A model generated the notes under the pieces. That model worked only from the letters and a program-made list of their open reading frames with translations, ran no database searches and was not told where the DNA came from. Both the position numbers and the translations under genes were made by a program. Below, piece after piece: positions 18,244-28,447 of a stretch of 64,000 nt of DNA (its first letter is position 1; each line of letters begins with the position of its first letter). The DNA is from Acidobacteriota bacterium (GTDB taxonomy: Bacteria > Acidobacteriota > Blastocatellia > Pyrinomonadales > Pyrinomonadaceae). The stretch is taken from the NCBI GenBank assembly GCA_019239425.1, contig JAFAZX010000029.1, forward strand, positions 1 through 64,000. The letters are read 5' to 3'.

Positions 18244-19518
18244 ATGACCGAGACAGTGAGGGCGGCCGAGCACGCCGCCTCGGTGCAGGAGATACGTTCA
18301 CACTTCCCCGCCCTGGAGCGCGCGCACGAGGGGCACGCGGTCGCGTACTTCGACGGCCCCGGCGGGACGCAGGTGCCGCGCGCGGTCGTCGAGGCGATGT
18401 CGGACTACCTGTACCGGCACAACGCCAACACCCACTGGGAATACCCGACGAGCGCGGAGACCGACGGGCTGCTCGAACGCTCGCGCGAAAGTCTGGCCGA
18501 CTTCCTCAACGCCTCCCCCCACGAGATCGCCTTCGGCGCGAACGCGACGACGCTGGCCTTCCACGTCTCGCGCACCCTGGGCCGCACGTTCGAGGCGGGC
18601 GACGAGGTCGTCGTCACACAGCTCGACCACCACGCCAACGTCGCGCCGTGGCAGGCGCTCGCGCGCGAGCGCGGCGTCGCCGTGCGCGTCGTGCGGATGA
18701 AGAAGGAGACGGGCGAGCTCGACTGGGACGACTTCGAGTCGAAGGTCAACTCCCGGACGAAGCTCCTGGCCGTGGGCGCGGCGTCGAACGCGCTCGGCAC
18801 CTTGAGCGACCTTGAGCGCGCGCGCCGGCTCGCCGAGTCGGTCGGCGCTTACCTGTTCGTAGACGCGGTGCACTACGCGCCGCACAAGCTCGTCGACGTG
18901 AAGGCTCTGCGCTGCGACTTCCTCGTCTGCTCGGCCTACAAGTTCTACGGCCCGCACGTCGGGGCGATGTTCTGCCGGCGCGAGCTGTACGAGTCGCTCC
19001 CCTTCCCGAGGCTTGAGCCGGCGCCCGACTACGCGCCCGAGGTCGCGGAGACGGGCACGCAGAACCACGAGGGCATCGTCGGCGCGGCGGCGGCCGTGAA
19101 CTTCCTCGCCTCGCTCGCTCGCGGCAACCCGACGGCGCCGCTCGAAGGCTCGGCGCGGCGCGAGCGCTTGAAGCGTGCCTTCGAGGCGCTGCACGCGCGC
19201 GGGGCGGAGTTGACGAAGCTTCTGTGGGAGGGGCTTTCGCGGGTTGAGGGCGTGAAGCTCTACGGGCTGCCGCCCGGAGCGCCGCGCACGCCGACCGTGG
19301 CCTTCACAATCGGGGGCGTGACCTCGACGGACGCGGCGCGCCGCTTAGCCGCGCGCGGCCTCTTCCTCTCGCACGGAGACTTCTACGCCGCCACCGTCGT
19401 CGAGCAGCTCGGCCTCCTCCCCGAAGGTCTCGTCCGCGCCGGCGCCGCCTGCTACACCACGCGCGAAGAGGTCGAGCGTCTGGTCGCCGGGGTCGGGGAG
19501 ATCGCGCGCGGCGCTTGA
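18244..19518 (+). CDS. Cysteine-desulfurase-like class V PLP enzyme
   Basis: 424 residues from the ATG at 18244; an ATG at 18205 is possible and neither has a strong ribosome site. It is fold-type I, class V: VAYFDGPGGTQVP, NATTLAFHVSRTL, QLDHHANVAPW, FVDAVHYAPH, and the PLP lysine in CSAYKFYGPHVG. At the place where NifS/SufS enzymes carry the catalytic cysteine it reads LSHGDFYAA, with no cysteine. This fits the TIGR01976-type 'cysteine desulfurase-like' subgroup, whose reaction is not settled. It should not be taken as an Fe-S cluster sulfur donor. Confidence 0.85.
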   Translation: MTETVRAAEHAASVQEIRSHFPALERAHEGHAVAYFDGPGGTQVPRAVVEAMSDYLYRHNANTHWEYPTSAETDGLLERSRESLADFLNASPHEIAFGANATTLAFHVSRTLGRTFEAGDEVVVTQLDHHANVAPWQALARERGVAVRVVRMKKETGELDWDDFESKVNSRTKLLAVGAASNALGTLSDLERARRLAESVGAYLFVDAVHYAPHKLVDVKALRCDFLVCSAYKFYGPHVGAMFCRRELYESLPFPRLEPAPDYAPEVAETGTQNHEGIVGAAAAVNFLASLARGNPTAPLEGSARRERLKRAFEALHARGAELTKLLWEGLSRVEGVKLYGLPPGAPRTPTVAFTIGGVTSTDAARRLAARGLFLSHGDFYAATVVEQLGLLPEGLVRAGAACYTTREEVERLVAGVGEIARGA

Positions 19519-19555
19519 GTCTTTCCTGGAAGTTGGAAGTATAGTTAAGGGCAGT

Positions 19556-19630
19556 TGAACCACAGAGACACAGGGACACAGCTTGTTGACTGTTCTCTTC
19601 AAAGCTGTGTCCCTGTGTCTCTGTGGTTCA
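19556..19630. repeat. CACAGAG-family palindrome (GGGACACAG variant)
   Basis: 19556-19584 is the reverse complement of 19602-19630, 29 bases. It lies between the convergent PLP-enzyme and homoserine dehydrogenase genes. The central word is CAGGGACACAGC instead of the usual CAGAGGCACAGC, with matching change in both arms, so the arms have co-varied. Confidence 0.85.
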
Positions 19631-19664
19631 TTCAGTCCTCCTCGCCCCGCAAGCGACGCACACA

Positions 19665-20690
19665 CTAACCCTCCCCGCGGGTGGCTTCGATGAAGTCTGC
19701 GAGGAGGCCGTAGGCGGTGCTGGTTAAGTCCGGGTCGTGCGCGATGACGGTGAGGCCGGGCAGCACGTCCAGCTCGTAGTGGATGGCGAGCGTCGTCCCC
19801 TCGACCGAGGCGAAGGGGCCGCGCGGCGAGACCCGTTCGGGGCGCACGTCGGCCGAGACGCGGCCGGCTTCGTCGAGACGGGCGCGCGCGACGAGTCTGT
19901 AGGGGCGGCCTTCGGCGTGGGCCGCGCGCACGTCCTCGTCTTTCAAACCGCGGATACCTTCCCTCCCGACCTCTTCGATTTTCAGACCGGCGCCCATCAG
20001 GACGTTCGCCAGCGCGCAGGCTTTGACGGCCGCGTCCCAGCCCTCCACGTCGTGCGTGGGGTCGGTCTCGGCTATCCCTAACTCCTGCGCGCGGCGGACG
20101 CCCTCTTCGAAGGTGCGGCCCGAGGCTATCTCGTCGAGGATGACGGTCGTCGTCGAGTTGAGCAGGCCCTCGAACGAGAGCAGCCGCGCCGCCGGGAGCG
20201 AGCCGCGGAAGAGTGAGAAGGCCGGGAACTCCGCGACCGAAGCTTCGAACAGAAACCTCCGCCCGCGCGCCCGCGCGAGTTCCGAAAGTTGACGGTGGGC
20301 GTGGACGACCGTCCCCTTGTTGGCCGTGACGACGTGCGCGCCGTGTTCGAGTCCCGCGCGCACGTGAGAGACGGCGGGCTCGCCCGTCAACGGTTCGAGC
20401 GAGGTCAGCTCGAACAGCACGTCGCAGCGCGCGGCGGCGAGCCAGCTCTCGACGTCCGGCGGCGCGGGCGAGAGCTTCTGCGCGAGGCCGGCCAGCGGCG
20501 CGTAGACCAGCTCTTCGTCGGAGAAGCCCTCGGGGGCGACGAGCCAACCCAGGCTGCGCGACGCGACGCCGGTGACGCGCCAGTTGACGCCGAACTCCTC
20601 CCACAACTCGCCCCTCTTCTCGAAGAGGAGGTCGAGCAGCGCGCAGCCGACGTTGCCGAAGCCGAGCAGGCAGAGGTTGAAGTTTTTCAT
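19665..20690 (-). CDS. hom: Homoserine dehydrogenase
   Basis: 341 residues. Converts aspartate semialdehyde to homoserine, the branch to threonine and methionine. The NAD(P)-binding start is LCLLGFGNVGCALLDLL. Catalytic-domain blocks are VVTANKGTVVHAH, LLNSTTTVILDEI and AETDPTHDVEGWDAA. There is no C-terminal ACT domain, so no allosteric threonine site is visible. It stands apart from the lysC-asd operon at 47469-54840 that would supply its substrate. Confidence 0.93.
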   Translation of the reverse strand: MKNFNLCLLGFGNVGCALLDLLFEKRGELWEEFGVNWRVTGVASRSLGWLVAPEGFSDEELVYAPLAGLAQKLSPAPPDVESWLAAARCDVLFELTSLEPLTGEPAVSHVRAGLEHGAHVVTANKGTVVHAHRQLSELARARGRRFLFEASVAEFPAFSLFRGSLPAARLLSFEGLLNSTTTVILDEIASGRTFEEGVRRAQELGIAETDPTHDVEGWDAAVKACALANVLMGAGLKIEEVGREGIRGLKDEDVRAAHAEGRPYRLVARARLDEAGRVSADVRPERVSPRGPFASVEGTTLAIHYELDVLPGLTVIAHDPDLTSTAYGLLADFIEATRGEG

Positions 20691-20740
20691 TGCTTTTCCG
20701 ACGACGTTGCGCGATGCTCTCAGTCCACATCGAAACTCGA

Positions 20741-20837
20741 ATGCAGAAGCCCGACCGCGAGGGAGGGCGTACGTCTTACGTCATCAAAGCCTTCCACGTT
20801 TGTTAAGACGCCCTCCCTCACGGTCGGGCTTCTGCAT
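20741..20837. repeat. Inverted repeat, GAAGCCCGACCG family
   Basis: The left arm 20741-20770 pairs with the right arm 20808-20837; core GAAGCCCGACCGCGAGGGAG. The same element occurs at 47275-47365. The gap lies between the divergent homoserine dehydrogenase and amidase genes, so any promoter must overlap or flank it. Confidence 0.85.
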
Positions 20838-20874
20838 GATGCGTTTTACCACGCGAAGAGAGGCTGAAACCAAC

Positions 20875-22518
20875 ATGGCGCGTAAAGGTCGGCGTGAGTT
20901 TGTGCGTGCAACCGTGGCCGGCGGCCTGGGCTTAGTCTTAACCGGATTCAATCACGAGGCGGCGGCGCGCACGCTCGCGCTTCTGGCCGGCGAGCCGCAG
21001 GGCGGCGGGCGCTTCGACTGGGAGGAGCTAACCGTGCGCGACGCGCAGGCGGCGATGTCCTCGGGGCGCGTGACGGCGCGGCGTCTGACCGAGATGTACC
21101 TCGAACGCGTCGAGCGCATCGACCGCCGCGGGCCGGCCCTCAATTCCGTCATCGAGACGAACCCGGACGCGCCGGCAATCGCCGACTCGCTCGACCGCGA
21201 GCGCAAGGCGAACCGCCTGCGCGGCCCGCTGCACGGCGTCCCCGTCCTCATCAAAGACAACATCGACACGGCCGACAAGATGTCGACGACCGCCGGCTCG
21301 CTCGCGCTCGTGGGCGCCAAGCCGAGACGGGACGCCTTCGTCGTCGAGCGCCTGCGCGCGGCCGGGGCCGTCATCATCGGCAAGACGAATCTGAGCGAGT
21401 GGGCCAACTTCCGCTCCTCGCATTCGACGAGCGGCTGGAGCGGGCGCGGCGGCCAGACGCGCAACCCTTACGCGCTCGACCGGAACCCTTGCGGCTCGAG
21501 CAGCGGCTCGGGCGCGGCCGTCTCCGCCAACCTCGCGCTCGTCGGCGTCGGCACCGAGACCGACGGCTCCATCGTCTGCCCTTCGGGCACGTGCGGCATC
21601 GTCGGCATCAAGCCGACGCTCGGGCTGGTCAGCCGCTCCGGCATTATCCCCATCGCGCACAGCCAGGACACGGCCGGCCCGATGGCGCGCACCGTCGCCG
21701 ACGCCGCCGCGCTCTTGAACGCGCTCGCCGGCTACGACGCGCTCGACGCGATCACGGGGACGGGCAGCCGCCACGCGCGGATGGACTTCACGCAGTCGCT
21801 CGACCCGGGCGCTTTGCGAGGCGCGCGCATCGGAGTCGCTAGAAAATTTTTCGGCTTTAATGATCAGGTGGACAAGCTGATGGCCGACGCCATCGAGTTG
21901 ATGAAGCGCGAGGGCGCGACCGTCGTAGACCCGGCCGACCTCCCCACGCACGGCAAGTTCGACGCCCCCGAGTTCGAGGTTTTGCTCTTCGAGTTCAAGG
22001 CCGACCTCAACAAGTACCTCGCCTCCCTCGCGCCCGGCGACCACCCGCGCACCCTGAAGGAGCTGATCGACTTCAACGAGAAGAACCGCGACCGCGAGAT
22101 GCCCTACTTCGGGCAAGAGCTTTTCGTCCGCGCCGAGGCCAAGGGGCCGCTCACCGACCCGAAGTATCTCAAGGCGCTGAGCGCGAGCAAACAGATGTCG
22201 CAGGCGCAGGGCTTGGACGCCGTGATGCAGAAGCACAACCTCGACGCGCTCATCGCGCCGACGGGCGGCCCCGCCTGGACGACCGACCTCGTCAACGGCG
22301 ACCACTTCACCGGCGGCAGCTCGACGCCCGCGGCCGTCGCCGGCTACCCGAACGTGCAGGTGCCGGCCGGCTACGTCTACGGCCTGCCCGTCGGCGTCTC
22401 CTTCTTCGGCCGCGCCTTCACCGAGGCGAAACTCATCCGCCTCGCCTACGCCTACGAGCAGGCTACCAAACACCGCCAGCCGCCCCGGCTGCTGCCCACG
22501 GCAGACCTCCGCTCTTGA
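20875..22518 (+). CDS. Tat-exported amidase (amidase signature family)
   Basis: 547 residues from the ATG at 20875. The N-terminus MARKGRREFVRATVAGGLG looks like a twin-arginine signal followed by a hydrophobic run. The amidase-signature triad is visible: Lys127 in VLIKDNIDT, cis-Ser208 in CGSSSGSG, and nucleophile Ser232 in GTETDGSIV, with the family's usual 24-residue Ser-Ser spacing. It hydrolyses amide bonds outside the cytoplasm; the exact substrate is unknown. The longer frame upstream reads through the repeat and is not a plausible N-terminus. A clear terminator follows. Confidence 0.9.
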   Translation: MARKGRREFVRATVAGGLGLVLTGFNHEAAARTLALLAGEPQGGGRFDWEELTVRDAQAAMSSGRVTARRLTEMYLERVERIDRRGPALNSVIETNPDAPAIADSLDRERKANRLRGPLHGVPVLIKDNIDTADKMSTTAGSLALVGAKPRRDAFVVERLRAAGAVIIGKTNLSEWANFRSSHSTSGWSGRGGQTRNPYALDRNPCGSSSGSGAAVSANLALVGVGTETDGSIVCPSGTCGIVGIKPTLGLVSRSGIIPIAHSQDTAGPMARTVADAAALLNALAGYDALDAITGTGSRHARMDFTQSLDPGALRGARIGVARKFFGFNDQVDKLMADAIELMKREGATVVDPADLPTHGKFDAPEFEVLLFEFKADLNKYLASLAPGDHPRTLKELIDFNEKNRDREMPYFGQELFVRAEAKGPLTDPKYLKALSASKQMSQAQGLDAVMQKHNLDALIAPTGGPAWTTDLVNGDHFTGGSSTPAAVAGYPNVQVPAGYVYGLPVGVSFFGRAFTEAKLIRLAYAYEQATKHRQPPRLLPTADLRS

Positions 22519-22545
22519 GTCCGACGCCCGAAATATTTCACGCGA

Positions 22546-22580
22546 AGAGAGGCCGCCCGCCGTCGGGTGGCCTCTCTTTT
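22546..22580 (+). terminator. Rho-independent terminator after the amidase gene
   Basis: The stem 22546-22559 pairs with 22564-22577 (14 pairs, one G-T wobble), with a four-base loop, and runs into a TTTT tract at 22577-22580. It is 28 bases downstream of the amidase stop. Confidence 0.85.
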
Positions 22581-22729
22581 GCTATAACCCGTGACAGCTA
22601 AATTTTTCGAGCGCGAAAACGATACTGTCAAGGGGGCCGGAATTGCTGGGCCGCGCGGCGACGGCGCGGGTCAACCGACAGGGTTCCGGCGCGGCTTTTA
22701 CTAAATCGCCTCAAAAGGAGAACTGATAC

Positions 22730-23269
22730 ATGGCAGAAACTACGGGTTCAGCGACAGGACATTCGAGGATGGTCACCGGACTGTTTAGAGACAGGGATAG
22801 CGCCGAGCGCGCCTACAACTCGGTCACCACCCGCGGCTACAGCGATAAGGACGTTAACCTTTTAATGTCGGACGAGGCGCGCGAGAAGCACTTTGTCGAG
22901 GGCAGGGAGACCGAGCTGGGCAACAAGGCGCTCGAAGGCGCGGGCACGGGCGCGGCCATCGGCGGCACCGTCGGCGCGACCCTCGCGGCCATCGCGGCCA
23001 TCGGGACGACTCTGGCGCTGCCGGGCCTGGGCCTGCTCGTCGCCGGCCCCATCGCGGCCGGCCTCGCCGGCGCGGGCGCGGGCGGCGCGACGGGCGGCAT
23101 CATCGGCGCGCTGATCGGCGCCGGCATCCCCGAGGAGCGCGTCAAGCACTACGAGAAGGGGCTGAAGGAGGGCGGCATCGTCATGGGCGTCACGCCCCGT
23201 TCGGACGAAGACGCGGAGTACTTCGAGAGGGAGTGGAAGAGCCACCGCGGCGAAGAGGTCTACCGCTAA
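22730..23269 (+). CDS. YflT-type general stress protein with glycine-zipper segment
   Basis: 179 residues. The N-terminal block VTGLFRDRDSAERAYNSV and DVNLLMSDEAR match the heat-induced stress protein YflT domain. The centre (about 65-125) is a long Gly/Ala run of GxxxG spacing, probably membrane-inserting. The C-terminus VMGVTPRSDEDAEYF resembles the end of the same domain, so the glycine zipper interrupts it. The ribosome site AAAAGGAG is strong. The 150 bases upstream hold no ORF, and no promoter there is clear enough to call. Confidence 0.8.
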   Translation: MAETTGSATGHSRMVTGLFRDRDSAERAYNSVTTRGYSDKDVNLLMSDEAREKHFVEGRETELGNKALEGAGTGAAIGGTVGATLAAIAAIGTTLALPGLGLLVAGPIAAGLAGAGAGGATGGIIGALIGAGIPEERVKHYEKGLKEGGIVMGVTPRSDEDAEYFEREWKSHRGEEVYR

Positions 23270-23310
23270 GCCACGCCGCCGGGCCGAGGCCACAACAGTC
23301 TGGAGGAGAG

Positions 23311-23601
23311 ATGCGACGGACACTGACTCTAATCTGCTTACTCGGGGTCGCGGCGTGGGGCGCGGCGTGCGGCGGCGGCGACTCGAACACGAATTCGAAC
23401 TCTAACGCCAACGCCACGCGCAACAGCGCGGTGGAGACGAACGCCAACGTGCCGAAGAACCTGAACGCCAACAGCGCCCCGTCCAACGTGGGCGTCCTGA
23501 CCAACGACAACGGCAACAAGAACACCGACGGCGTCCGCGAGATCAACAGCAACAAGAACGCCAACGGGAACCACAACGCCAACGGCAACACGAAGCACTG
23601 A
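23311..23601 (+). CDS. Asn-rich putative lipoprotein
   Basis: 96 residues from the ATG at 23311, with TGGAGGAGAG immediately upstream. The N-terminus is a lipoprotein-like signal (MRRTLTLICLLGVAAWGAAC, cysteine at 20) followed by GGGDSNTNSN. The rest is extremely rich in Asn (NxN and NANG repeats) with no predicted fold. Such short Asn-rich lipoproteins are common in this group by my recollection; function unknown. It follows the stress-protein gene by 41 bases, and a strong terminator follows. Confidence 0.75.
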   Translation: MRRTLTLICLLGVAAWGAACGGGDSNTNSNSNANATRNSAVETNANVPKNLNANSAPSNVGVLTNDNGNKNTDGVREINSNKNANGNHNANGNTKH

Positions 23602-23623
23602 GCGCCGGGCGTGACGCGAAGAC

Positions 23624-23670
23624 GGGAGGGCGCGGGACGTCTCAAACAACGTCCCGCGCCCTCCCTCTTT
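23624..23670 (+). terminator. Rho-independent terminator
   Basis: A perfect 17-base stem (23624-23640 with 23649-23665; GGGAGGGCGCGGGACGT and complement), an eight-base loop and a TCTTT tail. It ends the stress-protein and lipoprotein transcript. Confidence 0.88.
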
Positions 23671-23745
23671 GAGCCAGGCCCGCGCCGGAGTCGGAGGGAT
23701 AATTTGTTGGGCCGCCCGCGGAATGCGTTTTAGCGGCCGGGCCGG

Positions 23746-23751
23746 TATAAT
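23746..23751 (+). promoter_or_regulatory. Candidate -10 element for boxC
   Basis: A perfect TATAAT lies 45 bases before the boxC start. No -35 close to TTGACA is found 16-18 bases upstream, so an activator or a non-standard promoter is possible. Confidence 0.4.
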
Positions 23752-23796
23752 CCGAGTTTCGCCTCCGCGAAGAATTCATCCCCGTGGGAGTTTGGT

Positions 23797-25437
23797 TTGA
23801 AGGAACAGATCAACTTCGAGACCTCGCCGGAGCGTTACCGGCATTGGAAGCTTGAGATCGAGGGGCCGGTCGCGACGCTCGCGATGGACGTGCAGGAGGA
23901 CGAGACGTTGGGCGAGGGCTACAAGCTCAAGCTCAACTCCTACGACCTCGGCGTGGACATAGAGCTTTCGGACGCCGTCCGGCGGCTGCGCTTCGAGCAC
24001 CCGGAGGTGCGCGTCGTCGTCGTCCGAAGCCTCAAGCCCCGCCTCTTCTGCGCCGGCGCCAACATCTACATGCTCGGGAGTTCGGCGCACGGCTTCAAGG
24101 TCAACTTCTGCAAGTACACGAACGAGACGCGCTGCTCCATCGAGGACGCCTCCGCGCATTCGGGCCAGCGCTACGTCGCCGCCCTCAACGGCACGGCCTC
24201 GGGCGGCGGCTACGAGCTGGCAATCTCCTGCGACGAAATCTACCTGGTCGACGACGGCAACTCCGCGGTCTCGCTCCCCGAGGTGCCCCTGCTCGGCGTG
24301 CTGCCGGGGACGGGCGGACTCACACGTCTGGTCGACAAGCGCAAGGTCAGGCGCGACCGCGCGGACGTGTTCTCGACCCTGGCCGAGGGGTTGAAGGCGA
24401 AGCGCGCGAAGGAGTGGGGCCTCATCGACGGACACTTCCCGACGAGCAGGTTTCAGGAGGGCGTCGAGGCGCGCGTCGCGGAGATTCTGAAGGAGACGGA
24501 AGGGCGGGCGGGCGGCAGGGGGATTAAGCTGAACCCGCTCGAGGTCGAGGCGTCGGACTCCGGGCGCGAGTACAAGTACGTCTCTCTGAAGCTGAACCGC
24601 GCGGCGCGCCACGCGGAGTTGACGGTGCGCGGGCCGGAGGGCGCGCAGCCGACGACGGCCGAGGAGATACAGGAACTCGGCGACGCGTACTGGCCTCTGC
24701 GCGCGTACCGGGAGTTGGACGACGCGCTGCTGCACTTGCGCATGAACGAGCCGGAGGTCGGGCTCGTGCTGCTGCGCGCCGCGGGCGAGATCGAGGACGT
24801 GCTGGCGGTTGACGAGGTCTTGGTTGAAAATCGTGAACACTGGCTCGTCCGCGAGACCATCCTGCACATGGCGCGCGTGCTGCGCCGCCTCGACCTCACG
24901 GCCAAGAGCTTCTTCGCGCTGGCCGAGCCGGGGAGTTGCTTCGCCGGCAACCTGCTTGAGCTGCTGCTCGCCTCCGACCGCAGCTACATGCTCAACGACC
25001 CCGACCGCCCGGTCGAGATGGCGACGAGCGAGTTGAACGCGGGCGCGCTGCCGATGTCGAACGGGCTGACGCGGCTGCAGTCGCGCTTCCTCGCCGAGCC
25101 GGGCCGCGCCGACGAAGTCTTAGAACACGAGGGGCGCTTCGACACGGAAGCGGCGGAGGAGGCGGGGCTCGTCACCTTCGCGCCGGACGACCTCGACTGG
25201 GAGGACGAAATCCGCGTCGCCGTCGAGGAACGTACCTCTCTGTCACCCGACGCGCTGACCGGCATGGAGGCGAGTCTGAGGTTCGCCGGCCCCGAGACGC
25301 TCGACACGAAGATTTACGGCCGTCTCACCGCCTGGCAAAACTGGATCTTCCAGCGGCCGAACGCCGTCGGCCCCCACGGCGCGCTCACGAACTACGGCAA
25401 GCCCACGCAGCCGCAGTTCGATTACAAGAGGACTTGA
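23797..25437 (+). CDS. boxC: Benzoyl-CoA-dihydrodiol lyase (BoxC)
   Basis: 546 residues starting at TTG (23797) with GGGAG seven bases upstream. It belongs to the crotonase superfamily and consists of two enoyl-CoA-hydratase-like halves. Oxyanion-hole blocks are LKPRLFCAGANIYMLG and ALNGTASGGGYELAISCDEI; DGNSAVSLPEVPLLGVLPGTG is typical of BoxC. In the aerobic Box pathway it opens 2,3-epoxybenzoyl-CoA to 3,4-didehydroadipyl-CoA semialdehyde and formate. boxB follows on the same strand after a repeat. BoxA, the reductase, is not in the window. Confidence 0.9.
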   Translation: MKEQINFETSPERYRHWKLEIEGPVATLAMDVQEDETLGEGYKLKLNSYDLGVDIELSDAVRRLRFEHPEVRVVVVRSLKPRLFCAGANIYMLGSSAHGFKVNFCKYTNETRCSIEDASAHSGQRYVAALNGTASGGGYELAISCDEIYLVDDGNSAVSLPEVPLLGVLPGTGGLTRLVDKRKVRRDRADVFSTLAEGLKAKRAKEWGLIDGHFPTSRFQEGVEARVAEILKETEGRAGGRGIKLNPLEVEASDSGREYKYVSLKLNRAARHAELTVRGPEGAQPTTAEEIQELGDAYWPLRAYRELDDALLHLRMNEPEVGLVLLRAAGEIEDVLAVDEVLVENREHWLVRETILHMARVLRRLDLTAKSFFALAEPGSCFAGNLLELLLASDRSYMLNDPDRPVEMATSELNAGALPMSNGLTRLQSRFLAEPGRADEVLEHEGRFDTEAAEEAGLVTFAPDDLDWEDEIRVAVEERTSLSPDALTGMEASLRFAGPETLDTKIYGRLTAWQNWIFQRPNAVGPHGALTNYGKPTQPQFDYKRT

Positions 25438-25438
25438 A

Positions 25439-25523
25439 GGGGTGTTGGGTATTCGGAAGGTGTTAGGTTTTGGGTTAAAACCCGGCTCTTCCCCAAAACC
25501 TAACACCCAATACCCAACACCCC
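25439..25523. repeat. Paired repeat, GGTGTTG/GGTATTG heptamer family
   Basis: 25439-25474 (GGGGTGTTGGGTATT and onward) pairs with 25491-25523, with some drift. It begins just after the boxC stop codon and separates boxC from boxB. Confidence 0.8.
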
Positions 25524-25618
25524 CTGATACGGCGCAAGTTGCGTGGCGCGCATCAAAAGGTCGGGTTCGAGTCAGGGGTTTAGCGAGTCAGGGGTTTAGA
25601 AGGAGCCTTCATCAGTTT

Positions 25619-27019
<1,401 letters not shown>

Positions 27020-27027
27020 AGAAACAA

Positions 27028-27102
27028 TTAACCACAGAGACACAGAGACACAGCCTGTTGAGTGATTCTCTTCAAGCTGTGTCTCTGTGTCTCTGTGTTA
27101 AA
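27028..27102. repeat. CACAGAG-family palindrome
   Basis: Arms 27028-27057 and 27074-27102. It starts nine bases after the boxB stop and lies between convergent boxB and the MFS gene. Confidence 0.85.
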
Positions 27103-27156
27103 TAGCTACCGCTACTCGCATCTGCAAAGAGCAACAGGCCCTTCCCTCCTCCGAAC

Positions 27157-27184
27157 CGCCTACTGCCATCTGCCTACTGCCTAA
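27157..27184. repeat. Single arm of the CTACTGCC (GTAGGCA) heptamer repeat
   Basis: CCTACTGCCATCTGCC and a further unit. The stop codon of the minus-strand MFS gene (27181-27183) lies inside it. Together with the palindrome at 27028 it reproduces the composite arrangement seen at 46260-46425 and 57262-57434. Confidence 0.75.
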
Positions 27185-28443
27185 CTTTTTTCGAGCACAC
27201 GCCCGCCGCGCCAGAGCAGCAGGGCCGCGAGCAGGGAGGCCGCGGGGCAGATCAGCAGGCCGTAGCGCATCACCTGCGGGTTCGTGCCCACGCCGAGCGC
27301 GTCGTTGATGCGGCCGATGGTCAGCGCGCCCACGACGTACGCGGCGAAGTTGACGGCGAAGAAGTAGACGGCGACGCCCAGGCCCCTCAGTTGCGGCCCC
27401 GCGATGTCGTGCACGTCCGCGGCCGCCGCGCCCAGCCACATCAGCGAGAGCGCGAGCAGGAAGAAGTTGGCCGCCAAAAGCAAAGCCGCCCCGTCCGAGA
27501 AGAGCAGCGCCAGCCACATGGGCACCGACAGCAGCGCGCACGCCGCCGAGAAGAACAGACGCCCGCCCCGCCCGCGCCTCTTGCGCAGGCGATCCGCCAG
27601 CACCCCGCCCAGCACAGTCCCCGGCACGCCCGCCAGCAGAGAGAGCAGGCCCCCGAGCAGACCTATCAGCTTCAAGTCCAACCCGTGCACGCGCGCGAAG
27701 AAGGTCACGCCCCAGATCGACAACTGATTCGACGCCAGCCCGAACAGCGCGTAGCCGAGGTAGTGATAACGCAGCGGCACGCTCCGGAACAGAACCTTCC
27801 AGTCGCGCGCCGTGTAGCGCACCGGCTCGCGCTCGGTCTCGCCGCGCCGCGCCTCGCGCAGAGAGAGGACGAGCAGGCAGCCCAGCAGCCCCGGGAAGCC
27901 GAGCAGGAAGAAGGCCCAGCGCCAGCCCAGCAGCCCCTCGACCTGCCCGCCGAGCGCCAGCGCCAGCCCGCTCCCGACGGCGATGGCCGAGGAGTAGACG
28001 GCCGTCACGGTCGCACGCATCCGCGCCGGGAAGTAGTCCGAGAGCAGGGAGAGCGCCGCCGGCCCCAACGTCGCCTCGCCGACGCCGACCATCAGACGGC
28101 ACAGGAACATCGTCTCGAAGCTGTGCGTGAAGCCGGTCAGCCCCGAGAAGAGGCTCCAGAGGGCCAGGCCCCCCGCGATGAGCTTCTTGCGCGAGCCGCG
28201 GTCGGCCAAGCGCCCGAAGGGGATGCCGAGCACCGTGTAGAAGATGGCGAACGAGGTCGCGCCCAGCAGGCCGAGCTGCGTGTCCGTGAACTTCATCTCC
28301 GCCTTGATGGGCGTGAACATGAAGTAGATGAGCACGCGGTCGAGGAAGTTCAGGACGTAGACCAGCGTCAGCACGCCCAGCGCGTACCACGAGTGCGCGG
28401 GTATCTTCTCGACCTCGGCCGGCATCACGGAAGCTTCCGCCAT
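27181..28443 (-). CDS. Major facilitator transporter, spinster-like
   Basis: 420 residues with about twelve hydrophobic helices. The MFS loop motif between helices 2 and 3 is FGRLADRGSRKKLIAGGLA, and RLMVGVGEATLGPAALSLLSDYFP is typical of the spinster-like group. The substrate is unknown; its place at the end of an acyl-CoA gene cluster suggests an organic acid, lipid or aromatic acid. It starts five bases after the MaoC stop, so it is almost certainly co-transcribed. Confidence 0.88.
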   Translation of the reverse strand: MAEASVMPAEVEKIPAHSWYALGVLTLVYVLNFLDRVLIYFMFTPIKAEMKFTDTQLGLLGATSFAIFYTVLGIPFGRLADRGSRKKLIAGGLALWSLFSGLTGFTHSFETMFLCRLMVGVGEATLGPAALSLLSDYFPARMRATVTAVYSSAIAVGSGLALALGGQVEGLLGWRWAFFLLGFPGLLGCLLVLSLREARRGETEREPVRYTARDWKVLFRSVPLRYHYLGYALFGLASNQLSIWGVTFFARVHGLDLKLIGLLGGLLSLLAGVPGTVLGGVLADRLRKRRGRGGRLFFSAACALLSVPMWLALLFSDGAALLLAANFFLLALSLMWLGAAAADVHDIAGPQLRGLGVAVYFFAVNFAAYVVGALTIGRINDALGVGTNPQVMRYGLLICPAASLLAALLLWRGGRVLEKS

Positions 28444-28447
28444 CCCT

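Noticed and set aside
25555..25580. tRNA-like T-loop word GGGTTCGAGTC before boxB
   Set aside because: No flanking stems, anticodon arm or acceptor pairing could be found; it is part of the boxB leader.
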